Of a stretch of 64,000 bases of DNA, positions 8,463 through 16,051 are shown piece by piece. The notes under the pieces were generated by a model. The model did not search any database and was not told the DNA's origin. It saw only the letters and a program-made list of their open reading frames with translations. Position numbers and translations under genes: made by a program. Position 1 is the stretch's first letter. Each line of letters begins with the position of its first letter. The DNA comes from Actibacterium sp. 188UL27-1 (GTDB taxonomy: Bacteria; Pseudomonadota; Alphaproteobacteria; Rhodobacterales; Rhodobacteraceae): positions 1 to 64,000 of the forward strand of contig NZ_JAFEUL010000022.1 in assembly GCF_016901225.1 (NCBI RefSeq), read 5' to 3'.

Positions 8463-9020
8463 CTAGGCTGGAATGGTTTCAGAGGTGAGAAGAGCCAGCC
8501 CCTCGCGCAACCGACGCGCAAGCTCAGGGTCGGACAGGCTTTCGGTCACCTCATCGAATTTCTCCTGCCAGGGACCAACCGCGAAGTGCGCGCGGACGTC
8601 CCCGCCAAGATATGGTGCCGCCTCGACCGCTGTCGCCAAAACCGTACCACCTCCCCATTCGCCGCCGGAGGCGGACATAAACAGCGCAGGCTTGTTCTGC
8701 CAGACATTCACGTCGATCCGAGAAACCCAATCGAGGATATTCTTGAATGCGGTCGTGTAGCTGCCATTGTGTTCAGCGAATGATACGATTAGCACATCGG
8801 CAGCGGTAATTGCCTGCTTCAACGCGTAAGCCAGGGCTGGAATACCGATCTGCTCTTCGCGCCCAGGCGAATAGATCGGCATCTCGAACTGATTGAGGTC
8901 TAGGAACCGTACCCGCGAACCCTTGGAAATTTCGGATGTGAAGACCTGAGCTGCGTGGCGGGCCAGTCGGGCGTTGATCGAAGTTGTGCTGTTGCTGGCA
9001 CCAAAAGCGAGGACGTGCAT
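8463..9020 (-). CDS. NADPH-dependent FMN reductase-like flavoprotein
   Basis: 185 residues from ATG 9020 with GGAG just upstream. It has the flavodoxin-like FMN_red fold: FGASNSTTSINARLARH as phosphate-binding loop, VSFAEHNGSYTTAFKN and SASGGEWGG as cofactor loops. These cytoplasmic enzymes reduce FMN, quinones or azo/nitro compounds with NAD(P)H. It leads the two-gene unit with the MFS pump and faces the LysR regulator. Its promoter carries the 32-base element also found upstream of the NmrA-like gene. Confidence 0.85.
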   Translation of the reverse strand: MHVLAFGASNSTTSINARLARHAAQVFTSEISKGSRVRFLDLNQFEMPIYSPGREEQIGIPALAYALKQAITAADVLIVSFAEHNGSYTTAFKNILDWVSRIDVNVWQNKPALFMSASGGEWGGGTVLATAVEAAPYLGGDVRAHFAVGPWQEKFDEVTESLSDPELARRLREGLALLTSETIPA

Positions 9021-9078
9021 GGCGGACTCCAAAAATTCTGTAAATCTCTGGTCCTAGATCTATTGCTGCACTAAAGTT

Positions 9079-9110
9079 GAATAGATACCGAAACGCGCAG
9101 GGGATGCGCA
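9079..9110 (-). promoter_or_regulatory. Copy 1 of a repeated cis-element, in front of the FMN reductase
   Basis: On the minus strand the element begins TGCGCATCCCCTGCGCG and ends ATCTATTC. It matches the copy at 10007-10038 at 25 of 32 positions by hand count. Each copy holds two TGCGC-type half-sites about one helical turn apart, as expected for a LysR-type regulator site. Confidence 0.6.
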
Positions 9111-9128
9111 CAAATGCGACATGCCTGA

Positions 9129-9989
9129 ATGGACAACTGGAACGAAATCCGCACTGCCGCCTATGTCGCCCGTCTTGGAACCATCAGCGCGGCCTCAACC
9201 GCTCTTGGGGTCCATCGCGCGACAGTGACGCGGCACGTCGATGCGCTTGAAGCGTTGCTGGGTGCGCGTCTTTTTCAGCGCCACGCGCGCGGCTTCACGC
9301 CGACCGAGCTCGGGCAAGAGCTTCTGCGGATTGCCGATGCGACCGATATCCAGTTCGGTGAGTTGCACCGGATCGCGCGCGGGACTGCCGATGATGTGAG
9401 CGGGACAGTCACCGTAACGTCCCTTGATGTGCTGGTGCCCTTCGTGCTGCCGATGCTTGCGCGGGTCCAGGCGGAGCATCCAGCCTTGACTGTTGACCTG
9501 GTGAGCAGCGACCGCGTGTTGAAACTGGAATATGGCGAGGCCGCCTTGGCATTTCGGATTGGCCGTAAACCAGACCATCCCGATAATGTGGTGATCAAGG
9601 CAGGAACAATTGAAATCGGCCTCTACGCCGCCCCGGCTTATGCTGAGGTCTTCGGTCTCCCTGAATCCGCCGACGACTACGCCGCGCATCGTTTTGTCGG
9701 CCCTGACGATGAGACGCCCCGTACACCGTACTTCGAATGGTTAAAGGAAGCTTTGCCGCTCGACGCGATGACCTTCCGAAGCAACAACGTCGCGAGTTCA
9801 TTCGAGGCTGTGAAGGCAGGTCTAGGCATCGGTTTCCTGCCTAAACATGTGGCAAAGGCAACGGGCTGCCAAGTAATCTGCGACCCGGTATCGGACTGGC
9901 ATGAGGATGTCTGGGCCGTCACTCATGTGGACCTTCACCGCAGCTCCAAAGTGCAGGCTCTCTTGAGTGGCATCCGACAAAAAACCTGA
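9129..9989 (+). CDS. LysR-type transcriptional regulator
   Basis: 286 residues with an N-terminal winged HTH (about 3-60: LGTISAASTALGVHRATVTRHV, LLGARLFQRHARGFTPTELG) and a substrate-binding-like effector domain (about 90-285). It is divergent from the FMN reductase/MFS unit and 105 bases from the NmrA-like gene. Copies of one cis-element sit in front of both units, so it probably controls both. The inducer is unknown; reactive electrophiles are plausible given the target genes. Confidence 0.88.
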   Translation: MDNWNEIRTAAYVARLGTISAASTALGVHRATVTRHVDALEALLGARLFQRHARGFTPTELGQELLRIADATDIQFGELHRIARGTADDVSGTVTVTSLDVLVPFVLPMLARVQAEHPALTVDLVSSDRVLKLEYGEAALAFRIGRKPDHPDNVVIKAGTIEIGLYAAPAYAEVFGLPESADDYAAHRFVGPDDETPRTPYFEWLKEALPLDAMTFRSNNVASSFEAVKAGLGIGFLPKHVAKATGCQVICDPVSDWHEDVWAVTHVDLHRSSKVQALLSGIRQKT

Positions 9990-10006
9990 AACCTATGTCA
10001 CTTAAA

Positions 10007-10038
10007 TGCGCATCAGCTGCGCATTTGGTGATCTGTTC
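10007..10038 (+). promoter_or_regulatory. Copy 2 of the repeated cis-element, in front of the NmrA-like gene
   Basis: TGCGCATCAGCTGCGCATTT, then a tail ending ATCTGTTC, on the plus strand, 57 bases upstream of the NmrA-like start. It is the sister of 9079-9110 in inverted orientation, so the two flank the LysR gene and each points into its own target gene. Confidence 0.6.
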
Positions 10039-10094
10039 CGCATAAGCGCAACACCCCACTTCTCGGTCAACGCAATCAAACTGAGGAGTATTCC

Positions 10095-10970
10095 ATGTCA
10101 GAGTCCCCCAAAATCTATGACCGTCCTATCGTTGTCTCCGGTGCGACAGGCAAACAGGGAGGTGCCGTTGCCAAGCATCTGCTGGCGCATGGTCACCCGG
10201 TCCGCGCGCTGACCCGCAGCCCGGACAAGCCTGCCGCGCAGGCGCTGGCAGAGGCAGGTGCCGAGGTCGTGAAAGCCGACCTCGAAGACCGAACTTCGCT
10301 TGATGCGGCCCTCAAAGGTGCAGCGGGCCTTTACTCCGTTCAGGATTTTCTGGAAGCGGGCGTCGAAGCCGAGGAACGTCAGGGCAAAACACTGACGGAA
10401 GCCGCTGCCGCTTCCGACATCGAGCACATCGTCTACACAGGCGCGTCTACGATGGACCGGAACACCGGCGTGCCGCATCTCGATAGCAAGTGGAATGTCG
10501 AAATGGCGATCCGCAATTCTGGCAAGCCCTGGACCGTATTCCGTCCGGCCGCCTTCATGGATAACTGGGAATGGGAGCGCGAAAGCATCGCCGAGAGTGG
10601 TGCGATCCACTATCCGATGCGGCCCGACATGCCCTACGCCCAGATCGCATGCGATGATATCGGCCGCATGGTGACGCTGGCGTTCGAACAGCCCGGCATG
10701 TGGGCGAACAAGGCGTCTCCGATTACGGGTGACATTTCCACCATGAAAGAGGTTGCCGCGACGCTTGGACAGGTGATGGGGCGCGACGTGGCCTACAACC
10801 AGGTCAGTTACGACGAAGCCGAGAAGGCGATGGGCGAGGAGCTGATGCTTATGTTCAAATCCTTTGATGACATCGGCATGGACGGCAGCCCTTATAACCT
10901 GCGGCGATGGCTTGGTGAGGTTACTGACTTTGAAACCTATCTGCGCAATGCAGGGTGGGGCCAAGACTAA
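10095..10970 (+). CDS. NmrA-family NAD(P)-binding protein
   Basis: 291 residues. A Rossmann nucleotide-binding loop, VVSGATGKQGGAVAKHLL, lies at about 13-30, followed by an atypical SDR body (YTGASTMDRN, FRPAAFMDNWEW) lacking the classical YxxxK catalytic pair. NmrA/HSCARG-like proteins sense the NADP redox state or reduce quinones. GAGGAG sits before ATG 10095. It starts a plus-strand run of four genes and has the cis-element shared with the FMN reductase promoter, so it should respond to the same signal. Confidence 0.85.
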   Translation: MSESPKIYDRPIVVSGATGKQGGAVAKHLLAHGHPVRALTRSPDKPAAQALAEAGAEVVKADLEDRTSLDAALKGAAGLYSVQDFLEAGVEAEERQGKTLTEAAAASDIEHIVYTGASTMDRNTGVPHLDSKWNVEMAIRNSGKPWTVFRPAAFMDNWEWERESIAESGAIHYPMRPDMPYAQIACDDIGRMVTLAFEQPGMWANKASPITGDISTMKEVAATLGQVMGRDVAYNQVSYDEAEKAMGEELMLMFKSFDDIGMDGSPYNLRRWLGEVTDFETYLRNAGWGQD

Positions 10971-11030
10971 AATCATTGACGGGCGCGGCGGCTCTAGGGC
11001 CGTCCGCCCTGTGTCACTAGGATTTTCAAA

Positions 11031-11588
11031 ATGACCGCGACCGCTCAAGATGTGCTGCAATTCTGGTTCGCCAAAGGCATGGCCCGCAACTGGTTTGGTG
11101 GTGGTGATGCGTTTGATGCCGCAGTGAAAGAGCGGTTCGGTGCGACACTCGAAGCAGCGGCCGTAGGCCAACTGGACGACTGGAGGGAGACGGTGGATGG
11201 CCGGTTAGCCCTCGTGATTGTCCTCGACCAGTTCAGCCGCAACATCCATCGCGGCGAAGCGGCAACCTATGACAATGATCCCGCTGGTCTTGCCTTGGCA
11301 AAACACGCCCTGCGCATGGGGGATGACCTATGGCTGAAGACCTATCGCCCGGACGACTGGCGGACGTTTCTATATCTGCCCTTCATGCACAGCGAAAACC
11401 TCGAAGATCAACGCCGCTGCCTTGAGCTGTATCAGATGCATGGCCCAGATCATGGCGTAGCACACGCGCGGCATCACCTCGACATCGTCGCGCGGTTCGG
11501 GCGGTTTCCGCACCGGAACGCAATTCTGGGCCGCGACAGCACCCCCGAAGAGGTTGCCTTCATGGCGGTAAAGGAGATTGCAGGATGA
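11031..11588 (+). CDS. DUF924 family protein
   Basis: 185 residues with family hallmarks: VLQFWF near the start, LVIVLDQFSRNIHRGEA (about 60-76), YLPFMHSENLEDQ and a terminal RFPHRNAILGR. DUF924 proteins are all-helical, TPR-like and of unknown function. The stop overlaps the next start (ATGA), indicating coupling. The 60-base gap from the NmrA-like gene holds a GC-rich potential hairpin (about 10981-11009), so co-transcription from there is not certain. Confidence 0.85.
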   Translation: MTATAQDVLQFWFAKGMARNWFGGGDAFDAAVKERFGATLEAAAVGQLDDWRETVDGRLALVIVLDQFSRNIHRGEAATYDNDPAGLALAKHALRMGDDLWLKTYRPDDWRTFLYLPFMHSENLEDQRRCLELYQMHGPDHGVAHARHHLDIVARFGRFPHRNAILGRDSTPEEVAFMAVKEIAG

Positions 11589-12046
11589 ACCGCACCTACG
11601 AGACAGGCGATGAGGTGACCCGCGCCTTTTTCGACGCGTGGAACGCGCAGGACCTCGATTGGCTCGCCGATTTATTCGTGGAGGATGCCGATTTTGTGAA
11701 TGTTGTCGGCTTTTGGTGGACCACGCGCCGTCAAATCCGCAAGGCGCACGACTACGGGTTTCGCAAAATTTTCCGGGACGCGCGCGTTGAGATCATCGCC
11801 CTGAAGTCGCGGCCCTTGGGCAAGGATGTGGAGGTCATTCACACCGTCTCGACCCTTGACGGGCAGAACGATGAACACGGCGTCACGGCAGGTCAGCGCA
11901 TCGCCGTCATTACAATCGTCGCGCACCGTCAGGCCGAGGGCGGTTTCCGCATCGTGAGCTGCCAGAATACTGACCGCGTGGATGGCGCGGACACCCATCT
12001 CAACACCGATGCGGGGTTTCGCCCGGCATCCTACCAGACAGATTAA
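11585..12046 (+). CDS. SnoaL-like / DUF4440 family protein
   Basis: 153 residues forming a NTF2-like cone fold: VTRAFFDAWNAQDLDWLADLFVEDADFVN is the usual opening helix and strand, and FRIVSCQNTDR lies near the end. Such SgcJ/EcaC-type proteins can be small enzymes or ligand-binding proteins; no catalytic residues can be assigned. It overlaps the DUF924 gene by 4 bases and is followed after 10 bases by the glutathionyl-hydroquinone reductase. Confidence 0.75.
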   Translation: MNRTYETGDEVTRAFFDAWNAQDLDWLADLFVEDADFVNVVGFWWTTRRQIRKAHDYGFRKIFRDARVEIIALKSRPLGKDVEVIHTVSTLDGQNDEHGVTAGQRIAVITIVAHRQAEGGFRIVSCQNTDRVDGADTHLNTDAGFRPASYQTD

Positions 12047-12056
12047 GGAGACACCC

Positions 12057-13043
12057 ATGGGCGTTCTCATTGAAGGCAAGTGGTATCCTGAGGGGTACGA
12101 TACAGAAGTGGTTGATGGCGCGTTTCAGCGGACCATATCGAAATTCCGCAACTGGATTACGGCGGATGGCCTGGCAGGTTCGACAGGAGAGGGCGGGTTC
12201 GAGGCCGAGAGTGGACGCTACCACTTATACGTCTCCTACGCCTGTCCTTGGGCGCACCGCACACTGATTTTCCGCACCCTGAAAGGCTTGGAAGAGCACA
12301 TTGATGTCTCCGTTGTCTCCCCGTTTCTGGGCGATGAAAGCTGGACGTTTGAACAAGACGCAGATGATACTACCGGCAACAGGCTGATGGGCCACAAGTA
12401 CCTGCGCGACATCTACATTGCGTCGGAGCCGAAGGTGTCCGGACGTGTGACGGTTCCTGTCCTTTGGGACAAGCAGACCGGCAAAATCGTTTCCAATGAA
12501 AGTGCCGAGATTATCCGCATGTTCAACAGCGCATTCGATGGGATTACTGGAAACAAGACTGATTATTACCCCAATGGCTTGCGCGATCAGATTGACGCGA
12601 TGAATGATCGGGTCTTCAGTGCGATCAACAACGGAGTCTATGCCGCTGGATTTGCAACGGCCCAATCCGCCTACAACGAGGCCGTTGCAGGGGTTTTCGA
12701 CTTGCTGGACGAATTAGAAGAATTGCTTGCACGCCGACGATACCTGATCGGTGATGCCCTGACCGAGGCGGATTGGCGTTTGTTCACATCGCTGGTGCGC
12801 TTCGATCACGTCTATCACGGGCATTTCAAATGCAATCGCCGCAGGGTGATCGACTATCCCAACCTGACGGGTTGGCTGCGTGAATTGTACCAGATGCCTG
12901 GTATTGCCCAAACAGTGCGGCTCGATCACATCATCCCGCACTATTATACAAGCCACGATTGGATCAATCCGAGCCGGGTGGTGGCTGTCGGGCCGGAGAC
13001 GACGCTTGGTCAGTTATCGCAGCGCGATCAACTTAATGCGTAG
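12057..13043 (+). CDS. Glutathionyl-hydroquinone reductase (Xi-class GST, YqjG/EcfG-PcpF type)
   Basis: 328 residues from ATG 12057, with AAGGAG 7 bases upstream. The catalytic cysteine is Cys63 in YACPWAHRTL, followed by the Xi-class pattern (GDESWTFEQD, YLRDIYIASEPKVSGRVTVPVLWD) and an all-helical C-terminal domain. These enzymes remove glutathione from glutathionyl-hydroquinones. With the FMN reductase, the NmrA protein and the pump, the cassette reads as a quinone/electrophile detoxification set. A frame further upstream is open but lacks a ribosome site. Confidence 0.9.
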   Translation: MGVLIEGKWYPEGYDTEVVDGAFQRTISKFRNWITADGLAGSTGEGGFEAESGRYHLYVSYACPWAHRTLIFRTLKGLEEHIDVSVVSPFLGDESWTFEQDADDTTGNRLMGHKYLRDIYIASEPKVSGRVTVPVLWDKQTGKIVSNESAEIIRMFNSAFDGITGNKTDYYPNGLRDQIDAMNDRVFSAINNGVYAAGFATAQSAYNEAVAGVFDLLDELEELLARRRYLIGDALTEADWRLFTSLVRFDHVYHGHFKCNRRRVIDYPNLTGWLRELYQMPGIAQTVRLDHIIPHYYTSHDWINPSRVVAVGPETTLGQLSQRDQLNA

Positions 13044-13280
13044 CCACATCACCAGAGCCGACATTCGATGCGTCGCCTAAGTGTAGTCGGTGTAAGCTCA
13101 GAGCGGTCGTAAGCCGCGTGGGGAACGAATGGCTGCTTCAGTGATTGTTGCGAAATTTATGATTTCTGCAACGGCAAGGCACTAGCATCAAAATTAGGCA
13201 ATTGGGCTGGTGCACATATCAGGCGCCTAGCTACCTTGCGTAGCAGCTGTTAGTGCAACGCCGCGATAGAACGTCCGAGC

Positions 13281-13730
13281 TTATCTGAATCTGCCTCTAA
13301 TCCAACGCAATGACTGTCCTAACCAGTTGGGTTGGACTGGGTTACGCTCAAGTTTGTCTGGCTGATCTGGAAAGCTATCGACGGCTTTGATCGTGCGGCC
13401 TCTCTTACGTACTAAGTCCCGCTGACGGCCCTTTTTGATTTGTTCATCACTCCATTGACCTGCCCAAACGATTTTGTTGTTCTTGATAACGTAGTGCGAC
13501 TGGCAAGGCAGGGACCAACTTCCAATCGACGGCCTCACGGTTATGGATTTTCCATTGTAAGTCAGATTCCAGTCATTTGGGGAAAGTGGTGTCACAACTT
13601 TGCGCCCGCAGCCACATGCGCACAGATGAAGCATGGTGCAATACTCTATGGATACATAGAGGACACCCGAATCCAGTTCCCTTGGCGCGTTCGTGACAAA
13701 CTGAGGTTCTAAATGGGAAACAGCGTTCAT
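13281..13730 (-). CDS. DUF6527 protein of a ubiquitin-like conjugation operon
   Basis: 149 residues. The DUF6527 core reads LHLCACGCGRKVVTPLSP, then a WNLTYNGKSITVRPSIG strand region and CQSHYVIKNNKIVWAG. The cysteines could bind zinc. These proteins accompany multiubiquitin and E1-like genes in bacterial operons and are thought to process or remove the ubiquitin-like protein; I cannot show that here. The start overlaps the E1 stop by 3 bases. It is last in the operon and followed by about 240 bases without a gene. Confidence 0.8.
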   Translation of the reverse strand: MNAVSHLEPQFVTNAPRELDSGVLYVSIEYCTMLHLCACGCGRKVVTPLSPNDWNLTYNGKSITVRPSIGSWSLPCQSHYVIKNNKIVWAGQWSDEQIKKGRQRDLVRKRGRTIKAVDSFPDQPDKLERNPVQPNWLGQSLRWIRGRFR

Positions 13731-14908
13731 GCTGCATCCTCATTCAGGATGTGATTATCGGCGACACGGAACAAGCTGAAAAGTTCGTGTTCAGTATCCC
13801 TGTAAAAGCCACACTCCTGCTTCCATTGAACAATCGCGAAACCGGCATTAATGGCATTCAGTTCGGCGATCTGAATATTTCGCGCATATTCGTTATTGCC
13901 AGGCGCAGCCTTCATTGGAATACGCTTACGATCGTGAACGTGTTGGCGGTTCTCCGGCGTGCTGGTCGTCGTTCTCAAAGTGGCCGTTAGTCCGTTTCTC
14001 ACGAGATTGACCCCAATGCCAACATCAATGAATTTGGAGTCGAAGCTTTCAAGAGCCTGAACGATTGGCACTTTCGCCTCATTAGCGTCAATGCACAAAA
14101 ACACCATGTCGAAGCCTTCCAGCTGTGCGACGTTTTCCTCCGTGATGTACTCATCGTGAGGAACAATTCCCCGGTGCATCTTGCCATATTTATCAGCCAG
14201 AAAACCTACCTTCGGCGGTCTCCCCATAATCTCTTCGATAGTTGCAGCACCTGGACAGCGGAAGGCAGTGTGTTGCTCAAAAATATCCCCGTCAAAAAGG
14301 TGGATCTCGTCGACGGGAGTCTTTGCAGCATAATCTAGGACGTATGATCCGGTGCCGCCCAGTCCGACGATGGCAATCGAACGCTTGGTGAGCTTCTGAG
14401 TTACTTCGCTAATGCCCACTCGTCCCGAAGCATTGTCAAAGTACTGAAACGGTGAGTCATCTGTGCTGCCTATGACACGAAAAGTGCGTGCCGTGCACTC
14501 AGGATCAAGCGCCGCAGCTTGGTTTGCCAAGATGGAAGCGTAAGTATGCATCTTTTCGTAGTAGTCGAGATAATATCCGCGCTTCGGTTTGCTCGAAAAC
14601 CGATGATTGATTGCCCACTGCCCAGCCACATTCTCATTGCGGGTGGCGTTTCGAATACTCTCAAGCTGCTTACCGTGCGCGTCGCAAGGGTAGTCTCCAG
14701 AAAACATGATCACATGATCGGAGGGGCGCGCCACCTCACTGAATGAACCTGTGAGAGGCGAGATAAGTGTACCGCGTTTGATTTCTCGCGCACTCGTAAC
14801 ATATGGCACGTTACACATGATCAAATGGTTATGCTCAATGCTGACCTCGTAGCCATCATCGATCAGACGGGCGACATCGGCCCTAAGATTTGTCGGTTTC
14901 TGATACAT
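13727..14908 (-). CDS. E2-like/E1 fusion: ThiF-family adenylyltransferase (DUF6791-ThiF)
   Basis: 393 residues. The N-terminal part (about 1-150, VSIEHNHLIMCNVPYVTSAR) fits the DUF6791/E2-like domain fused to this E1 class. From about 170 the E1 adenylation domain follows: IAIVGLGGTGSYVLDYAAK as nucleotide loop, then IHLFDGDIFEQHTAFR with the metal-binding and arginine positions, and FLCIDANEAK. It should adenylate the C-terminus of the multiubiquitin protein. The gene overlaps the upstream multiubiquitin gene by 26 bases and the DUF6527 gene by 3-4. I could not identify the E2-type catalytic residue with confidence. Confidence 0.85.
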   Translation of the reverse strand: MYQKPTNLRADVARLIDDGYEVSIEHNHLIMCNVPYVTSAREIKRGTLISPLTGSFSEVARPSDHVIMFSGDYPCDAHGKQLESIRNATRNENVAGQWAINHRFSSKPKRGYYLDYYEKMHTYASILANQAAALDPECTARTFRVIGSTDDSPFQYFDNASGRVGISEVTQKLTKRSIAIVGLGGTGSYVLDYAAKTPVDEIHLFDGDIFEQHTAFRCPGAATIEEIMGRPPKVGFLADKYGKMHRGIVPHDEYITEENVAQLEGFDMVFLCIDANEAKVPIVQALESFDSKFIDVGIGVNLVRNGLTATLRTTTSTPENRQHVHDRKRIPMKAAPGNNEYARNIQIAELNAINAGFAIVQWKQECGFYRDTEHELFSLFRVADNHILNEDAA

Positions 14909-15578
14909 CGAAAATCATCCCCTTTTTGAGTTTGACGGATTCACCTGCAATCAGAGAGCCTTCGGGCTTGTTGCCTGGACCCTTGCGATAGCTGACGGTG
15001 TATTCTGTGTTTGGCGTCACTTCAGTATTCGGGAATGCCAGTTTGGCGAGTTCCTCGAACGAAAACCGCCCAGGCTCGACGTACTCTTCCACTGTGTTGG
15101 TGACGATGCAGATTTTTTCCATCGGTTTGGAGATGATCCGCTCAGCGCCTTTTGCTTTGAGACGCACGACATCGTCATCCTCGATTGGGCGATCACCTTC
15201 GCTGTCCAAAATCAGCTGATGATCGTCGGGGATGCCGCCATACGCACGGATATCAGAAGCCGAGATTTCGCTGGCACCCCATTCGAACCCACGTTCGTTG
15301 ATAGTGAGCGAGAATACCCGGTCAGACTCAAATGAAAGGAAACATGGTGGTTCATCCTGGTTGAGATCAACCGCCTCGTCCAACCCGATTGACTGGCTGG
15401 TACCCTGCCCGATTTTGATCAAGACATAATTGCTTGCGGGTGCAAGCCCTGCTGATTGACGGATTTGGCGGCCGGAGAGGACCACGTCGATAGATTCGAA
15501 GGCGCTACCATCGACTTTGTAAGCTGCGTTGTTGCTGGCCATGCCTATTTTCCCTTCGGGTTTATCTGGCTCATTCAT
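14883..15578 (-). CDS. Multiubiquitin protein, three ubiquitin-like domains
   Basis: 231 residues, possibly 219 if translation begins at ATG 15542, which has a better ribosome site (GAAGGGA). Three tandem beta-grasp units are visible: about 25-100 (VLSGRQIRQSAGLAP), about 100-155 (ISASDIRAYGGIPDDHQL, IEDDDVVRLKAKG) and about 155-231 (FSFEELAKLAFPNTEV, KKGMIFDVSETDKS). No terminal diglycine is present, as is usual for multiubiquitin proteins of this type. It is the modifier for the E1 encoded next. Its promoter faces higB and contains an operator-like site. Confidence 0.85.
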   Translation of the reverse strand: MNEPDKPEGKIGMASNNAAYKVDGSAFESIDVVLSGRQIRQSAGLAPASNYVLIKIGQGTSQSIGLDEAVDLNQDEPPCFLSFESDRVFSLTINERGFEWGASEISASDIRAYGGIPDDHQLILDSEGDRPIEDDDVVRLKAKGAERIISKPMEKICIVTNTVEEYVEPGRFSFEELAKLAFPNTEVTPNTEYTVSYRKGPGNKPEGSLIAGESVKLKKGMIFDVSETDKS

Positions 15579-15627
15579 GTCGCCGAATCGTGCCCGAATG
15601 GGTTGTATTCATTGACTTTGCGTATTT

Positions 15628-15644
15628 GTTCCCATATTGGGTAC
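15628..15644. promoter_or_regulatory. Operator-like site near the multiubiquitin promoter
   Basis: GTTCCCATATTGGGTAC, an imperfect palindrome with CCCA/TGGG arms, about 50 bases upstream of the multiubiquitin start. It shares GTTCCCATNTTGGG with the site at 15689-15705. Confidence 0.55.
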
Positions 15645-15688
15645 ACATTCATAACTGACTCGGCGGAGCCTCAGAGTCAAGAACGAAT

Positions 15689-15705
15689 GTTCCCATTTTG
15701 GGAGC
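15689..15705. promoter_or_regulatory. Operator-like site near the higB promoter
   Basis: GTTCCCATTTTGGGAGC, the second copy of the CCCA-N3/4-TGGG palindrome, 32 bases before higB. A HigA-type antitoxin binding both copies would link the toxin unit to the ubiquitin-like operon. Confidence 0.55.
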
Positions 15706-15736
15706 TTTTTTGATTTCTGGTCCTGGAGGGGCTCAA

Positions 15737-16051
15737 ATGCAGGTTTTAGGACTGGATGAAATCGAGTGTTTTCTTGCGGGCTGCAGCGATCCGCACACCC
15801 GCGAAGCGCTGAAAGCCTTGGTGTTTGAGCTCAAACATCGCACCTGGCCGGACGCAGAAGCACTTATGAAAGACTACCCACAAGCAGAATTATGTGAATT
15901 GCCGAAAGCGAGGTTTCGATTGGCCAACAACACAGTCCTAGTTGAAGGTATGATACATTTCGAAAGTGGCGTTCTGCTGCTGAAAAAGTGTATCGAACAC
16001 CGCGATCGACGCCCTGATTCTGGAGATCATACGGAATGGGAGGCCGCGTGA
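15737..16051 (+). CDS. higB: HigB-type toxin
   Basis: 104 residues from ATG 15737, preceded by GGAGG. It matches the HigB_toxin family: TREALKALVFELKHRTWPDAEALMKDYP, ARFRLANN and LVEGMIHFESGVLLLKKC. HigB toxins are RelE-fold ribosome-dependent mRNA interferases. The strand after ARFRLANNT departs from the canonical NKYRLVVKI pattern, so activity is not certain. Its stop overlaps the start of the HigA-ImmA gene (TGATG), the normal toxin-first order. Confidence 0.75.
   Translation: MQVLGLDEIECFLAGCSDPHTREALKALVFELKHRTWPDAEALMKDYPQAELCELPKARFRLANNTVLVEGMIHFESGVLLLKKCIEHRDRRPDSGDHTEWEAA

Noticed and set aside
10981-11009. Terminator after the NmrA-like gene
   Set aside because: GC-rich imperfect hairpin without a T tract; mentioned only with the neighbouring gene.
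10098-11171. 357-residue minus-strand frame over the NmrA-like gene
   Set aside because: Antisense of a clear coding gene with no domain of its own.
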